Assembly (NCBI GenBank): GCA_030647905.1
Contig: JAUSJA010000033.1
Coordinates: 62,001 to 126,000, forward strand
From: Gemmatimonadaceae bacterium
GTDB taxonomy: Bacteria > Gemmatimonadota > Gemmatimonadetes > Gemmatimonadales > Gemmatimonadaceae
Length of the DNA: 64,000 nt
Direction: 5' to 3'
The position numbers and the translations under genes are program-made. Positions 25,880 to 34,458 of the stretch are shown one piece after another. The stretch's first letter is position 1; the number at the start of each line of letters is the position of its first letter. Under the pieces are notes generated by a model. That model was not told the origin of the DNA and did no database searches. It worked only from the letters and a program-made list of their open reading frames with translations.

Positions 25880-26869
25880 CTAGTCGGCGCTGGCGAACTC
25901 CGTTGCCGACGGGGACGGTACTGCCGCAACACTCACGTCTATCGGGAGCCTGACCCCGTTGTGCGTCTGGACTACGTCGAGCACGCCCTGCCACACGCTC
26001 GCGAACGAGTGACCCACTTCAATGGGCTCCTTGTCCTCGGAGAAGCCGCGTCCGCTGGCGATCCAGAACGGCGGCTGGTCGAGCTTTCCGGCGCTGACGA
26101 ACACACTCGCAACGTCGTGATAGATGAGCTTCGCGTTGTAGTCGTGGACGTAATAGCCGGGCCTGTACCGGCTGTCCGCGATGACACGCTTCGTCCACTC
26201 CGTGTAGTAGTCGCGCATCGCTGCGGGCACCCTGTCCATGCGCTCGATGTCGAGAAACACTACTGTACCGGGAGCGAACCCTTCGCGAGCCGCGTGAGCG
26301 ATGGCGTCGTTCGCGTCGGTGCGTCCGCGCGCGCCGCTCACGAGGTGCGTCGAGCACGACTGGCCCGGCTCGGCACGCGCGTACGTCACCACCTTCACGG
26401 GCACTTTCTTCTTGGCGTTGCGCGTTACGCGCTGTCCATCCACCCAGCGAACCTGTTTCACCGTCTTCGTGACCCACCTGGTCTTCACGATGCGATGCCG
26501 CGGCGTCCCGCTCCACACCTGCTGTCCAACGTAGATGACCGCGAGGCCCCAGCCCATGTCGGCAAGAGTCTGCCGCTTCCCGCCCCACGTCTCGCCCTTA
26601 TGGCAGGGAGCGGAAGGGAGATAGTAACCGACCCATTCGTATGGCGCGCCGTCCTGGCGCCAGGCGCGCATCGCTTCGTCACCGGGATACGCGTACGTGT
26701 CGAAACCGAGGTGTCTGCCAGCCCGGAGATTGCTCGTAATGTTGTACGACGCCTCGCTGACTGCTTCTCCGAGCGCCGCTACCGGATTTGGCACCGGGCG
26801 CGACGGGTCGTAACTGACAACGAAGGGCAGCATCAGCAGAGCCAGCGCCGTAGTCCTGAGCCTGGACAT
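25880..26869 (-). CDS. DUF1906 glycoside-hydrolase-like secreted protein
   Basis: A 329-aa protein starting with a signal peptide (LRTTALALLMLPFVVSYD). The core begins HLGFDTYAYPGDEAMRAW and has WVGYYLPSAP, then VVFLDIERMD, matching the Rv2525c-like (DUF1906) TIM-barrel family, thought to act on cell-wall or surface sugars. A basic insert around residues 120-155 (KTRWVTKTVKQVRW ... KKKVPVKV) interrupts the barrel and is unusual. Enzymatic activity is not proven for the family. Confidence 0.7.
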   Translation of the reverse strand: MSRLRTTALALLMLPFVVSYDPSRPVPNPVAALGEAVSEASYNITSNLRAGRHLGFDTYAYPGDEAMRAWRQDGAPYEWVGYYLPSAPCHKGETWGGKRQTLADMGWGLAVIYVGQQVWSGTPRHRIVKTRWVTKTVKQVRWVDGQRVTRNAKKKVPVKVVTYARAEPGQSCSTHLVSGARGRTDANDAIAHAAREGFAPGTVVFLDIERMDRVPAAMRDYYTEWTKRVIADSRYRPGYYVHDYNAKLIYHDVASVFVSAGKLDQPPFWIASGRGFSEDKEPIEVGHSFASVWQGVLDVVQTHNGVRLPIDVSVAAVPSPSATEFASAD

Positions 26870-27001
26870 CGCACCTCACAAAGCTGCTGGAACAGCGCGC
26901 ACCAGTGACGTACGCACATATGAGAGTGATACCGCTGCGATCCTCGCTTGTTCCTGGCAATCCGGTGTTTCCCCCTCTGAAATCCAGGCGACAATTCACG
27001 C

Positions 27002-28402
27002 GTGGCGGTGTGCTTCTTGCTCGACGAGGAATCACACACTCCCGGGGTGTTCTTGTCGTTACGGCACAATCGCAGCGCAATCGTGGCTTCGTCGTTCGTC
27101 CTGGCGGCAGTCGGTGGCGGATGCGCAAACGCGAGTAGCTCAGGCACAGCGGCGATGCCTGCGGCCAGTGTCAGTGCCACGTGCGCGGCTGATAACGCCG
27201 GACTGATGCTCCCTGACGGTTTCTGCGCCGGCATCTTTGCCGACAGCCTGGGCCGCGCGCGCTATCTCACGGTCGCCCCAAACGGCGACGTGTACGTCGC
27301 GATCGAAGGCACGCGGCCAGTGCAGCCTGGTCAGACGGCGGCTACCACTCCGGCATTCCTCGCGCTCCGCGACACGAATCACGACGGGCGGGCCGACATG
27401 ATCGAGCGAGTTGGCTCCCGCGGCAACACGGGAATCGCGCTTTACAATGGCTACGTCTATGTGGACCAGGGAGAGCGCATCACCCGGTACGCGTTGACCG
27501 CGGGTACGCTCGCGCCGTCCGGCCCACCGGAGGTGGTGGTCGAAGGGCTGCCAATAAGTCCGGGGCACCGTGCACGCAATTTCGCGATCGGCGCCGACGG
27601 ATCTCTCTTCGTGAACGTCGGCTCGCCGAACAACGCATGCCAGGTGAAGGACCGCACGCTCGAGTCGCCGGGCAAGGACCCGTGCACGGACCTCGAGACG
27701 CGCGCGGGTATCTGGAAGTTCGACGCGAATCGTACGAACCAGAGCTTCAGTCCTTCGGCTCGATACGCGACTGGTGCGCGCAACAGCACGGGGATGGCGT
27801 TCGCGCCCAACAGCCTGCTTTACGCGATGACACACGGTCGAGACCAGCTTCACGAGAACTGGCCGAAAGTGTTTCCCGACAGCGAGTATGGCCAGGAGAA
27901 TCCCGCCGAATCGCTGCTGCAGTTGAGCCAGGGCGACGACTTCGGGTGGCCGTACTGCTTCTATTCGATGCACCAGATGAAGCTCGTGGATACGCCGGAA
28001 TACGGAGGCGACGGGCTCAAGGCTACACGTTGCGCGCAGAAGAAGGAGCCGGCCGCGGTGTATCCTGCGCACTGGGCCCCGCTCGACCTTGTTTTCTACC
28101 GGTCGTCGGTATTTCCCGAAAAATACCGGAACGGCGCCTTCATTTCCTTCCACGGATCGTGGAACCGGGCGCCGGGGCTGCAGGCCGGAGGAAAGATCGT
28201 CTTCCAGCCGATGTCCGCGACCGGACCCAGCGGGAAATACGAAATCTTCGCCGACGGGTTTGCGGGATTGCCGCCTCAGGAAATTCAGCCCAATCGCGCC
28301 AAGCATCGGCCGGTCGGTCTCGCCGTCGGGCCTGACGGATCGCTATACGTCGCTGACGACGCCGGGGGCAGAATCTACCGAATCACCTGGCGCGGACGGT
28401 AA
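27002..28402 (+). CDS. PQQ-dependent sugar/sorbosone dehydrogenase-like protein
   Basis: A beta-propeller oxidoreductase frame of 466 aa. The core runs from LPDGFCAGIFADSLGRARYL through repeated blades (VAPNGDVYVAIEG, FAIGADGSLFVNVGS, LAVGPDGSLYVADD). GDDFGWPYCFY and FISFHGSWNRAP match soluble-glucose-dehydrogenase / L-sorbosone-dehydrogenase relatives. The N-terminus holds an export signal ending near GGGCANASS, probably a lipoprotein, and places it in the periplasm. The GTG at 27002 is listed, but GTG at 27047 starts closer to the signal helix and may be the true start. The substrate is unknown. Confidence 0.75.
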   Translation: MAVCFLLDEESHTPGVFLSLRHNRSAIVASSFVLAAVGGGCANASSSGTAAMPAASVSATCAADNAGLMLPDGFCAGIFADSLGRARYLTVAPNGDVYVAIEGTRPVQPGQTAATTPAFLALRDTNHDGRADMIERVGSRGNTGIALYNGYVYVDQGERITRYALTAGTLAPSGPPEVVVEGLPISPGHRARNFAIGADGSLFVNVGSPNNACQVKDRTLESPGKDPCTDLETRAGIWKFDANRTNQSFSPSARYATGARNSTGMAFAPNSLLYAMTHGRDQLHENWPKVFPDSEYGQENPAESLLQLSQGDDFGWPYCFYSMHQMKLVDTPEYGGDGLKATRCAQKKEPAAVYPAHWAPLDLVFYRSSVFPEKYRNGAFISFHGSWNRAPGLQAGGKIVFQPMSATGPSGKYEIFADGFAGLPPQEIQPNRAKHRPVGLAVGPDGSLYVADDAGGRIYRITWRGR

Positions 28403-28408
28403 GGACCG

Positions 28409-28487
28409 CTACCCGTTACCCGCTACCCGCTACCCGTCAGGTAACAGGTAACAGGTAACGGTTAACAGGCAGCGGGTAGCGGGTACT
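28409..28487. repeat. Inverted array of 7-bp repeats between convergent genes
   Basis: Four heptads of (C/T)TACCCG run from 28409 to 28436. After two bases, seven heptads of the complementary type follow (AGGTAAC three times, then GGTTAAC, AGGCAGC, GGGTAGC, GGGTACT). The arms can pair into a long imperfect hairpin. It fills the 83-bp gap between two convergent genes, so it may act as a two-way terminator; it also looks like an expandable intergenic repeat. Confidence 0.75.
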
Positions 28488-28890
28488 AGGCATCCTCGCG
28501 ATCAATGATCGCGAGGGTGCATCGGGCGACGCAAACGGGGCGGCCCTGCTCATCCTCGATGCGGATGTCCCACACGTGCGTCCGGCGACCGCGATGCAGC
28601 GGCGTCGCGCTCGCGGTGACTGTGCCCGTGGTCTTGCCGCGCAGGTGATTGGCATTCAGCTCGAGCCCCACCGCCATCTGCTTCTCGAGATCTATGTTCA
28701 TGGACGCGCCGAACGATGCCACGGTCTCGGCGAGTGCGGCGGACGCGCCGCCGTGCAGCAGGCCGAACTCCTGCCGCGTCCGCTCGTCCACCGGCATCGT
28801 GGCCACGACGAGATCCGCGCGAAGCGTCGTCAGCTCGATACCAATGGCATGTGCCATTCCCGTCTGAAGACGGTTGAGATCGTCGACCAT
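28486..28890 (-). CDS. Hotdog-fold acyl-CoA thioesterase (PaaI-like)
   Basis: A 134-aa single-domain hotdog protein. The family motif EFGLLHGGASAALAETVAS is at residues 41-59, with the helix-capping HGG and the catalytic acid AE. Proteins of this type hydrolyse aryl- or acyl-CoA thioesters in the cytoplasm and often rescue stalled CoA in aromatic catabolism. The start is the ATG at 28890; a GTG six bases upstream is possible. It ends the long minus-strand catabolic cluster. Confidence 0.8.
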   Translation of the reverse strand: MVDDLNRLQTGMAHAIGIELTTLRADLVVATMPVDERTRQEFGLLHGGASAALAETVASFGASMNIDLEKQMAVGLELNANHLRGKTTGTVTASATPLHRGRRTHVWDIRIEDEQGRPVCVARCTLAIIDREDA

Positions 28891-28984
28891 GGTCACGCCT
28901 GTTTCTGCAAATCCATTGGAGCACCTACGAGCGAAGACCATGCCATGATCGGACTCGCCTGTTCTATCACTTCGGATTTGGCGC

Positions 28985-29539
28985 TTACCGCCAACGCAGC
29001 TCCCATTCGCAGAATGCATCGCCCTCCGCGACGCATCTGACGTGCGACGCAAGTGGCTCCTGCCCTCCCGCTTCGGTGAGCACGCGCCGAAGGCCACCGG
29101 TTTGCCGGCGGCAGAAGAGCGGATCGGCCTGATCGAATCCGACGAGACGCAGCACCGCGTGCTCCTCTTCCTCCTCCACCACTTCCATGTTGCCGGGATG
29201 ATAGTAGAGGCGGAACAGTGACACGCGCTGCGTGAGGAACTCGCGCGGCGAAGACTTCCTGAGAATTCCGCTGTACATGCGGACTCCTGGCACTTCGATA
29301 GCATAGCCGCCGGCCCGCTCGACCCAGTCCGGCTCGTCCGCGCGCAGCTCTTCGTCCGCGGAACGCCAGAGCATGAGAGCGAGATCGAGCGGCACTTCCT
29401 CGGTCGGCTTGCATGAGAGGATACGCCTGCGGTCGCTCGACGGAATCGCCTCGAGCACGCGGGCGAGCACATCCTCTCCCTTTTCCGCGCGAATGAAATC
29501 CATCGTCGCGATGATCGCGGAGCCTTTCGCTTTTGCCAT
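28985..29539 (-). CDS. DUF2378/V4R-like protein of unknown function
   Basis: A 184-aa soluble protein. It has a helical N-terminal half (LARVLEAIPSSDRRRIL) and a C-terminal half ending HVRCVAEGDAFCEWELRW, which resembles the Cys-containing end of V4R/DUF2378 small-molecule-binding domains. The central HPGNMEVVEEEEEHAVLRL stretch fits a beta-sheet. Such proteins are usually ligand sensors or scaffolds. One base separates its start from the stop of the ligase upstream, so they share a transcript. Assignment is tentative. Confidence 0.4.
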   Translation of the reverse strand: MAKAKGSAIIATMDFIRAEKGEDVLARVLEAIPSSDRRRILSCKPTEEVPLDLALMLWRSADEELRADEPDWVERAGGYAIEVPGVRMYSGILRKSSPREFLTQRVSLFRLYYHPGNMEVVEEEEEHAVLRLVGFDQADPLFCRRQTGGLRRVLTEAGGQEPLASHVRCVAEGDAFCEWELRWR

Positions 29540-29540
29540 T

Positions 29541-31085
29541 CTATGCTCGCACCGGATCCGGTTCGGCTGACGGGGCCTGCGACGCCAGAGCGCGCCGGTC
29601 GGGCTTGCCCGATCCGAGCCGCGGAAAGTCGCTGAGGAAGACTATCAGGCGCGGCACCTTGTAGCCCGCCAGATGCTGCCGCGCAAACGCCGCAATTTCC
29701 TCCGGTGATGGAGCGGCGACCGACGCGGGATCGCGCAGAATGACGAAGGCGCATCCGACTTCGCCCCACAGCGAGTGCGGCACGCCAACAACGACGACCT
29801 CGGCGACATCGGGATGCGAAGCGAGAGTGGATTCGACTTCGGCGGGAAAGACGTTCTCACCACCGGAGATGTACATCTCCTTGCGGCGACCGCAAATGGC
29901 GAAGAGACCGCTTTCGTCGCGCATCGCGAGATCACCGGTGCGCAGCCACCCTCCGGGCGCGAGCGCGTCGGCCGTTCGCTCGGCGTCGTGCAGATATCCA
30001 CCGAACATCTGCGGGCCTCTCAGGAGCAACTCACCTGGCTCTCCATCAGAAACGTCGTGCAGATCTTCGGAGACGAGACGCATCTCGAGAAATGGCACTG
30101 GGCGTCCGACTTTTCCCGGATTGCGGAGTGATTCTTCGCTCGAGATCGCAAAGCAGTTGGGCCCGCACTCGGTGAGGCCGTATCCTTCGCGCAGCGTGTA
30201 GCCGGCGGCGCGCACCTTTTCGGCGAGTGCCGGCGGGCACGGAGCGCCCCCCGAAATGAAAAACCGGAGATCGGGCAGCTCCCTTCCCCAGCTCGAGCTG
30301 GCGTGCATCATCACGAGCTGTGTCGGGACGGTGAGAACGACCGTGCAGCGCTCTTCCGCAAGGCCGTCGAGAAACGTCGCCGGATCGAACTGGTCGAACA
30401 GCACGACCGTGCCGCCGCGATGCCAGAGCGGAGTCGCGAAGACGTTCCACCCGCCGGTGTGAAAGAAAGGGGTCGCGACTGGCGCGACGTCGGTGTGCCC
30501 GAGTTCCCATGCCGTCGTCGTTGCGATGGCGTTGAAGAGAATCTGCCGTTGCGGGATGATGACGCCTTTCGGCTGGCCGGTGCTCCCCGACGTATACAAT
30601 ATGAGTGCGGGATCGTCCGCCTCGAGCTCGACATCGGACACGGGGTCAGAGGCGGTGCGGAGCAGCCGCGGCGCATCATCGTCGAGATCTATCCATCGGT
30701 GATCGGTCGCGCCGGTGCTCTCGAGCGATGCGCGGAACCGCGATTCACCGACAAGCAGCTTCACCCGGGCGTGCACGAGTATGCCCGACAGCTCCTGCGG
30801 GGCGAGACGCCAGTTGAGCGGAACGAGCGCTGCGCCGATTCGCGTGCAGGCGAAAAAGAGCTGCGCGACCTCGGCGCGGTTGCCTGCAACCACTGCGACG
30901 CGGTCGCCCTTCTCGACTCCCGCTTCGCGGAGAACTGATGCCCAACGGTCGCAGCTCGCGTCGAGCTCGGCGTAGCTCTGCCGAGAATCGCGTGACCTGT
31001 CCACCAGCGCTATCCGCGCGGGCGCAATGTCCCGCCACTGCCTCAGCGGATCGTTATGCCAGGGGAAAACCGGCCAGGTATCCAT
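29541..31085 (-). CDS. AMP-dependent acyl-CoA ligase
   Basis: A 514-aa ANL ligase. Motifs are LILYTSGSTGQPKGVI (about residue 165), GYGLTECGPN, WLRTGDLA and the C-terminal GSGKPDRRAL with the catalytic lysine. The ATG at 31085 (MDTWPVFPWHND) was chosen because family similarity starts there. It activates a carboxylic acid with CoA; the family includes medium-chain and aromatic acid ligases, and the substrate is unknown. It lies in the LacI-linked cluster, 5 bp after the esterase gene. Confidence 0.85.
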   Translation of the reverse strand: MDTWPVFPWHNDPLRQWRDIAPARIALVDRSRDSRQSYAELDASCDRWASVLREAGVEKGDRVAVVAGNRAEVAQLFFACTRIGAALVPLNWRLAPQELSGILVHARVKLLVGESRFRASLESTGATDHRWIDLDDDAPRLLRTASDPVSDVELEADDPALILYTSGSTGQPKGVIIPQRQILFNAIATTTAWELGHTDVAPVATPFFHTGGWNVFATPLWHRGGTVVLFDQFDPATFLDGLAEERCTVVLTVPTQLVMMHASSSWGRELPDLRFFISGGAPCPPALAEKVRAAGYTLREGYGLTECGPNCFAISSEESLRNPGKVGRPVPFLEMRLVSEDLHDVSDGEPGELLLRGPQMFGGYLHDAERTADALAPGGWLRTGDLAMRDESGLFAICGRRKEMYISGGENVFPAEVESTLASHPDVAEVVVVGVPHSLWGEVGCAFVILRDPASVAAPSPEEIAAFARQHLAGYKVPRLIVFLSDFPRLGSGKPDRRALASQAPSAEPDPVRA

Positions 31086-31090
31086 GGCGC

Positions 31091-32026
31091 TCAATTCCGA
31101 GGATGTTCCATAAGAAACCGCAGCATCTCGCGACTGGCGTCGGGTCCCTTCGGATCGGTGTACGTACCGTCCTTCGATCCGCCGGACCACGCATGCCCGA
31201 GCTCGCTCACGACCCATTTCTCGACGACCAGGCAGCCGTTGCCGTATACCTGTTTCGTGAAGTGGTATCCGCCTTCGGTCTCACCGCTCACCTCCGAAAG
31301 CTTTTCCAGTGGCCTCGGCGCGAACGACTGAGTGAGCTGCTCCACGATCTGCGACGCATTCACGACATTGACGCTCCTGTCGCTCGCTCCCTGAAACACG
31401 ATAGCCGGAAAATATCGTGTGCTCCCCATTCCCTTCACGACCGCCGCGGCAAGCCCGGCTGGATCGGCCGCACCGGCCCCCATCGCCTTGATCGCCTCGG
31501 CCGGTGACGAAACGGTTCCATAGGCGATGCCGGAGTGGATTGCCACGGCGGCGAAGATCTCGGGATACGCGTACGCGGTCGTGAGCGCCATTGCTCCTCC
31601 GGCCGACAGTCCGGCGATGTAAACTCGTCGCGCGTCAACAGTGTAATCGCCGATGACGCGCTGCGTGATCGCCGCGATGAGCGCCGGCTCTCCCTGATTT
31701 CGCTTCTGGTGCGCTGGATCGAACCAGTTCCAGCACTTGAGCCCATTCGCCTTCTGCGGCTGCTCGGGATACGCGACGAGCATGTTCGCCTCTTCGGCCA
31801 GCGCATTGAAGCGCGTACCGCGCGCGACATCGTCGGGGTCCTGCGTGCATCCGTGCAACACGACGAGTAGCGGCGCGGGTCTTCCGCTCTCGTATCGCGA
31901 CGGCACGTAGAGCTTGAATCGCCGCGGGCCTTCAGGCGTAGCGATCTCCTGCATCAGGAACTGTCCCTGGCTCGCGGGTGCGGCTTCGGCCACGATCGCG
32001 GGCGGTGGCGTCACGTCAGCCATCAT
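31091..32026 (-). CDS. PHB-depolymerase-family esterase
   Basis: A 311-aa alpha/beta hydrolase of the polyhydroxybutyrate depolymerase/feruloyl esterase type. The oxyanion segment is LLVVLHGCTQDPD. The nucleophile elbow GLSAGG is near residue 130, the acid is in GASDRSVNVVN, and the histidine in ELGHAWSGGS. No convincing signal peptide is seen, so an intracellular ester substrate is likely. It starts inside the maoC stop (ATGA overlap). With the hydratase and ligases it suggests breakdown of an ester or polyester down to acyl-CoA. Confidence 0.85.
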   Translation of the reverse strand: MMADVTPPPAIVAEAAPASQGQFLMQEIATPEGPRRFKLYVPSRYESGRPAPLLVVLHGCTQDPDDVARGTRFNALAEEANMLVAYPEQPQKANGLKCWNWFDPAHQKRNQGEPALIAAITQRVIGDYTVDARRVYIAGLSAGGAMALTTAYAYPEIFAAVAIHSGIAYGTVSSPAEAIKAMGAGAADPAGLAAAVVKGMGSTRYFPAIVFQGASDRSVNVVNASQIVEQLTQSFAPRPLEKLSEVSGETEGGYHFTKQVYGNGCLVVEKWVVSELGHAWSGGSKDGTYTDPKGPDASREMLRFLMEHPRN

Positions 32027-32430
32027 TCATCCGCCATGAGCACGGTCGCCTCGCCGTCGAGCACGGTTTCGCCATTCTGGTTGCGGCATACGGTGGAAAG
32101 CTTCACGCGGTTCTTCGGCAGCAGCTCCGTGACGGCCACGAGGACGGTTACAGTGTCGCCGATTCGCACGGGCCTGGTGAATCGAAGCGTCTGCCCCAGA
32201 TAGATAGAGCCCGGTCCGGGCATCCGATTGGCGATCGCCGCCGAGATGAGGCCGGCGCTCAGCATCCCGTGCGCGATGCGGCTGCCGAATCGCGATTTTG
32301 CGGCTGCCTCTTCGTCCACGTGAACCGGATTGAAATCTCCCGTCACCGCGGCAAAGCTCATCACGTCAGCGTCGCTGATGGTACGGGAGAATTCGGCGGA
32401 CTGCCCGACGGCGAGCTCGTCGTAGCGCAT
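32023..32430 (-). CDS. MaoC-like (R)-specific enoyl-CoA hydratase
   Basis: A 135-aa hotdog hydratase similar to PhaJ. The active-site segment ISDADVMSFAAVTGDFNPVHVDEE (about residues 18-41) holds the Asp and His of the hydratase-2 motif, followed by FGSRIAHGMLSAGLIS. It interconverts enoyl-CoA and (R)-3-hydroxyacyl-CoA. It sits between the sodium symporter and the esterase in the same operon. Confidence 0.85.
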   Translation of the reverse strand: MRYDELAVGQSAEFSRTISDADVMSFAAVTGDFNPVHVDEEAAAKSRFGSRIAHGMLSAGLISAAIANRMPGPGSIYLGQTLRFTRPVRIGDTVTVLVAVTELLPKNRVKLSTVCRNQNGETVLDGEATVLMADE

Positions 32431-32431
32431 G

Positions 32432-33958
32432 TCAGAGCTCCATGATGAGCTTCACGTCGGGATCGAGAGCCGCCTTCGCGGACTCCCGCGTGAGCCACGA
32501 CACGAAGAAGAAGACGAGGAAGGAAAGCACCAGCGCAACCGCCGACGCCGTGACCCCCGACGGAAAAGTGAACGCCTTGGAATAGGCCGAGATCTCGAGC
32601 GACAGCGTGACGATCAATCCTGTCGCGATCGAAGCAATGGCACCGGCGCGCGTGGCACCATCCCAGTTGAGCCCCACTGCTAGCGCCGGCACAAGCGTGG
32701 ACGCGAACAGCCCCCATCCGAAGATTCCCAGGAATGCGACCATCGTTCCCGATTTCTGCGCGACGAGCGCCGCCGCGATGGCGATCAGCACCGTGACCGC
32801 GCGTCCCCACGCAAGCTCGTTTCTGAGCCGCCTGCCGAAGGCGATGGGGAGATCGTGCATCACCACCGCGGCGCCGATGTTGATGAAGGAATTGGCGGCG
32901 CTCATCGTCGCCGCCGCTATGCCGGAGAACACGAGCGCGGCAAGAAACAGCGGCGTGACACTGAGCAGCAGGCTGGGTGTGGCCTGGTCAGGAGCGGAGA
33001 GCGGCGCCATGCGGCCGCTCAGCACAAACGCCTTCACGCCGATACCGACACCAAAGTAGAGCAGCAGCACGAGTACCAACCCGAGCGTCTTGAGCAGCGG
33101 ATACCATTTGAGCTGCATGGGATCGCGCAGCATGTAGTACTTGTGCACGCCTTGCGGCTGGCCGAGCGATCCCATGCCGAACACGAAGAAGAACGACAGC
33201 GCCGCCAGCGGAGTCATCTTTCCCCATGGCGCCATGAACTTCGGATCGCTGGCGAGAATCGTGTGCGAAATCCCGCCGAGCCCGCCACCGACCTTGAGCA
33301 CGAAGAGAAAGACGAGCAGAGACGCGACGGCCATCAGAGTGCCCTGGAACACGTCGTTGTAGATGCCGGCAAGAATTCCGCCGGCCACCGAGTACGCCAG
33401 CGTGACCCCCATGCCCAGCCAGATTCCCCAGCCGATGCCGATGCCGAAGATAGCGTTGATCACGACGCCCATCGCCAGCGCGTTAGTCGCCATGTAGCCG
33501 ATGATTCCCACGAGCATCGCGACGCCGGCGAGACCCTGCGCCGCCGGCGACCGATACCGCGCGCCGATCGCGTCCGGAACGGTCATCAGCCCCCGCGCTT
33601 CGCCGAGCAGGCGCATGCGCTTGGCGAGCACCCACGCACCCATGACGTTCGTGACCGACGCCGGCAGCACGATGAACATCGCGCCAAGCCCAACCGTATA
33701 AATGAGCCCCGGCCCGCCAATGAACGCGAACCCCGACACCGCCGTTGAGACCGACGCGACGGTGAGCGCGATCAGCCCGATGCCATGACCCGCGACGAAG
33801 AAATCGCTGGCGGTGCGCGTACGGCGTGCCGCCCACACGCTGATCGCGATGATGACGGCGAAATAGGCGAGCCCGACGCCGATCACCACCGGCTGGGCAA
33901 CGTGCGGGAGCGACGTCTGGATCAGCGAAAGAAGCGGCAGAAGCGACGGAATTGTCAC
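32432..33958 (-). CDS. Sodium:solute symporter (SSS family)
   Basis: A 508-aa inner-membrane protein with about 13 hydrophobic helices. Features of the SSS fold are visible: ARRTRTASDFFVAGHGIG after helix 1, VSTAVSGFAFIGGPG (sodium-site region) and ATMSAANSFINIGAAVV. It would import a carboxylate or similar solute with Na+. Its start overlaps the stop of a small membrane-protein gene by 4 bp, as in symporters with a small partner subunit. Rnf could supply a sodium gradient, but that is inference. Confidence 0.85.
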   Translation of the reverse strand: MTIPSLLPLLSLIQTSLPHVAQPVVIGVGLAYFAVIIAISVWAARRTRTASDFFVAGHGIGLIALTVASVSTAVSGFAFIGGPGLIYTVGLGAMFIVLPASVTNVMGAWVLAKRMRLLGEARGLMTVPDAIGARYRSPAAQGLAGVAMLVGIIGYMATNALAMGVVINAIFGIGIGWGIWLGMGVTLAYSVAGGILAGIYNDVFQGTLMAVASLLVFLFVLKVGGGLGGISHTILASDPKFMAPWGKMTPLAALSFFFVFGMGSLGQPQGVHKYYMLRDPMQLKWYPLLKTLGLVLVLLLYFGVGIGVKAFVLSGRMAPLSAPDQATPSLLLSVTPLFLAALVFSGIAAATMSAANSFINIGAAVVMHDLPIAFGRRLRNELAWGRAVTVLIAIAAALVAQKSGTMVAFLGIFGWGLFASTLVPALAVGLNWDGATRAGAIASIATGLIVTLSLEISAYSKAFTFPSGVTASAVALVLSFLVFFFVSWLTRESAKAALDPDVKLIMEL

Positions 33959-34458
33959 GCCTCTTCCTCCGCCTGCGCCGCCAGGCGCTGGCGAGCCAGC
34001 TCGCGAGCCAGCTCGCGCACGCGCTCGATGTCGGACTCATTCAGTGTCTGCGTATCGAAAGTCAGCGCATACGCCACCGGCAGCACGACGATCGGCAGCA
34101 GGCCTATACCATATATGACGATCGCTGCCCGATGGGGCAGACCGAGCCAGAGGGCTGTGTTCGGGCCCTCGGTGGCCGGAAGGCCCAAGGCGAGACAGAA
34201 CCCCGACGCGAGGACGATGAAGACGAACGCGAACGGCAGCTTGAGCTTGCCTATGCCGGCGCTGCCCCGGGCCGCGCCGAGAATCATGATCGCGCCGAGC
34301 GCGGCGGGAATCCCGATGCCAAGAAGCCACGGCGCCCAGGGTGGCGCGCCACCGGGAATGAACGCCGCCGCATATGCGCTGGCTATCGCGCAGATCGCGA
34401 GCACCAGCGCAAACCGCGCGGCCCTGCGCGTGACGTCGATCTTGCCGTCCATGCTCAT
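33955..34458 (-). CDS. Small membrane partner of the symporter
   Basis: A 167-aa protein with about four hydrophobic helices and a charged C-terminal tail (ESDIERVRELARELARQRLAAQ) likely to form a helix or coil. The start at 34458 (MSMDGKIDV) overlaps the upstream stop by ATGA. It is coupled to the symporter gene as DUF485/DUF4212-type partners are, though no such motif is clear here. Confidence 0.6.
   Translation of the reverse strand: MSMDGKIDVTRRAARFALVLAICAIASAYAAAFIPGGAPPWAPWLLGIGIPAALGAIMILGAARGSAGIGKLKLPFAFVFIVLASGFCLALGLPATEGPNTALWLGLPHRAAIVIYGIGLLPIVVLPVAYALTFDTQTLNESDIERVRELARELARQRLAAQAEEEA

Noticed and set aside
27140-28306. A 388-codon antisense frame opposite the PQQ-type dehydrogenase
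   Set aside because: No domain features; the plus strand encodes a recognisable beta-propeller enzyme.
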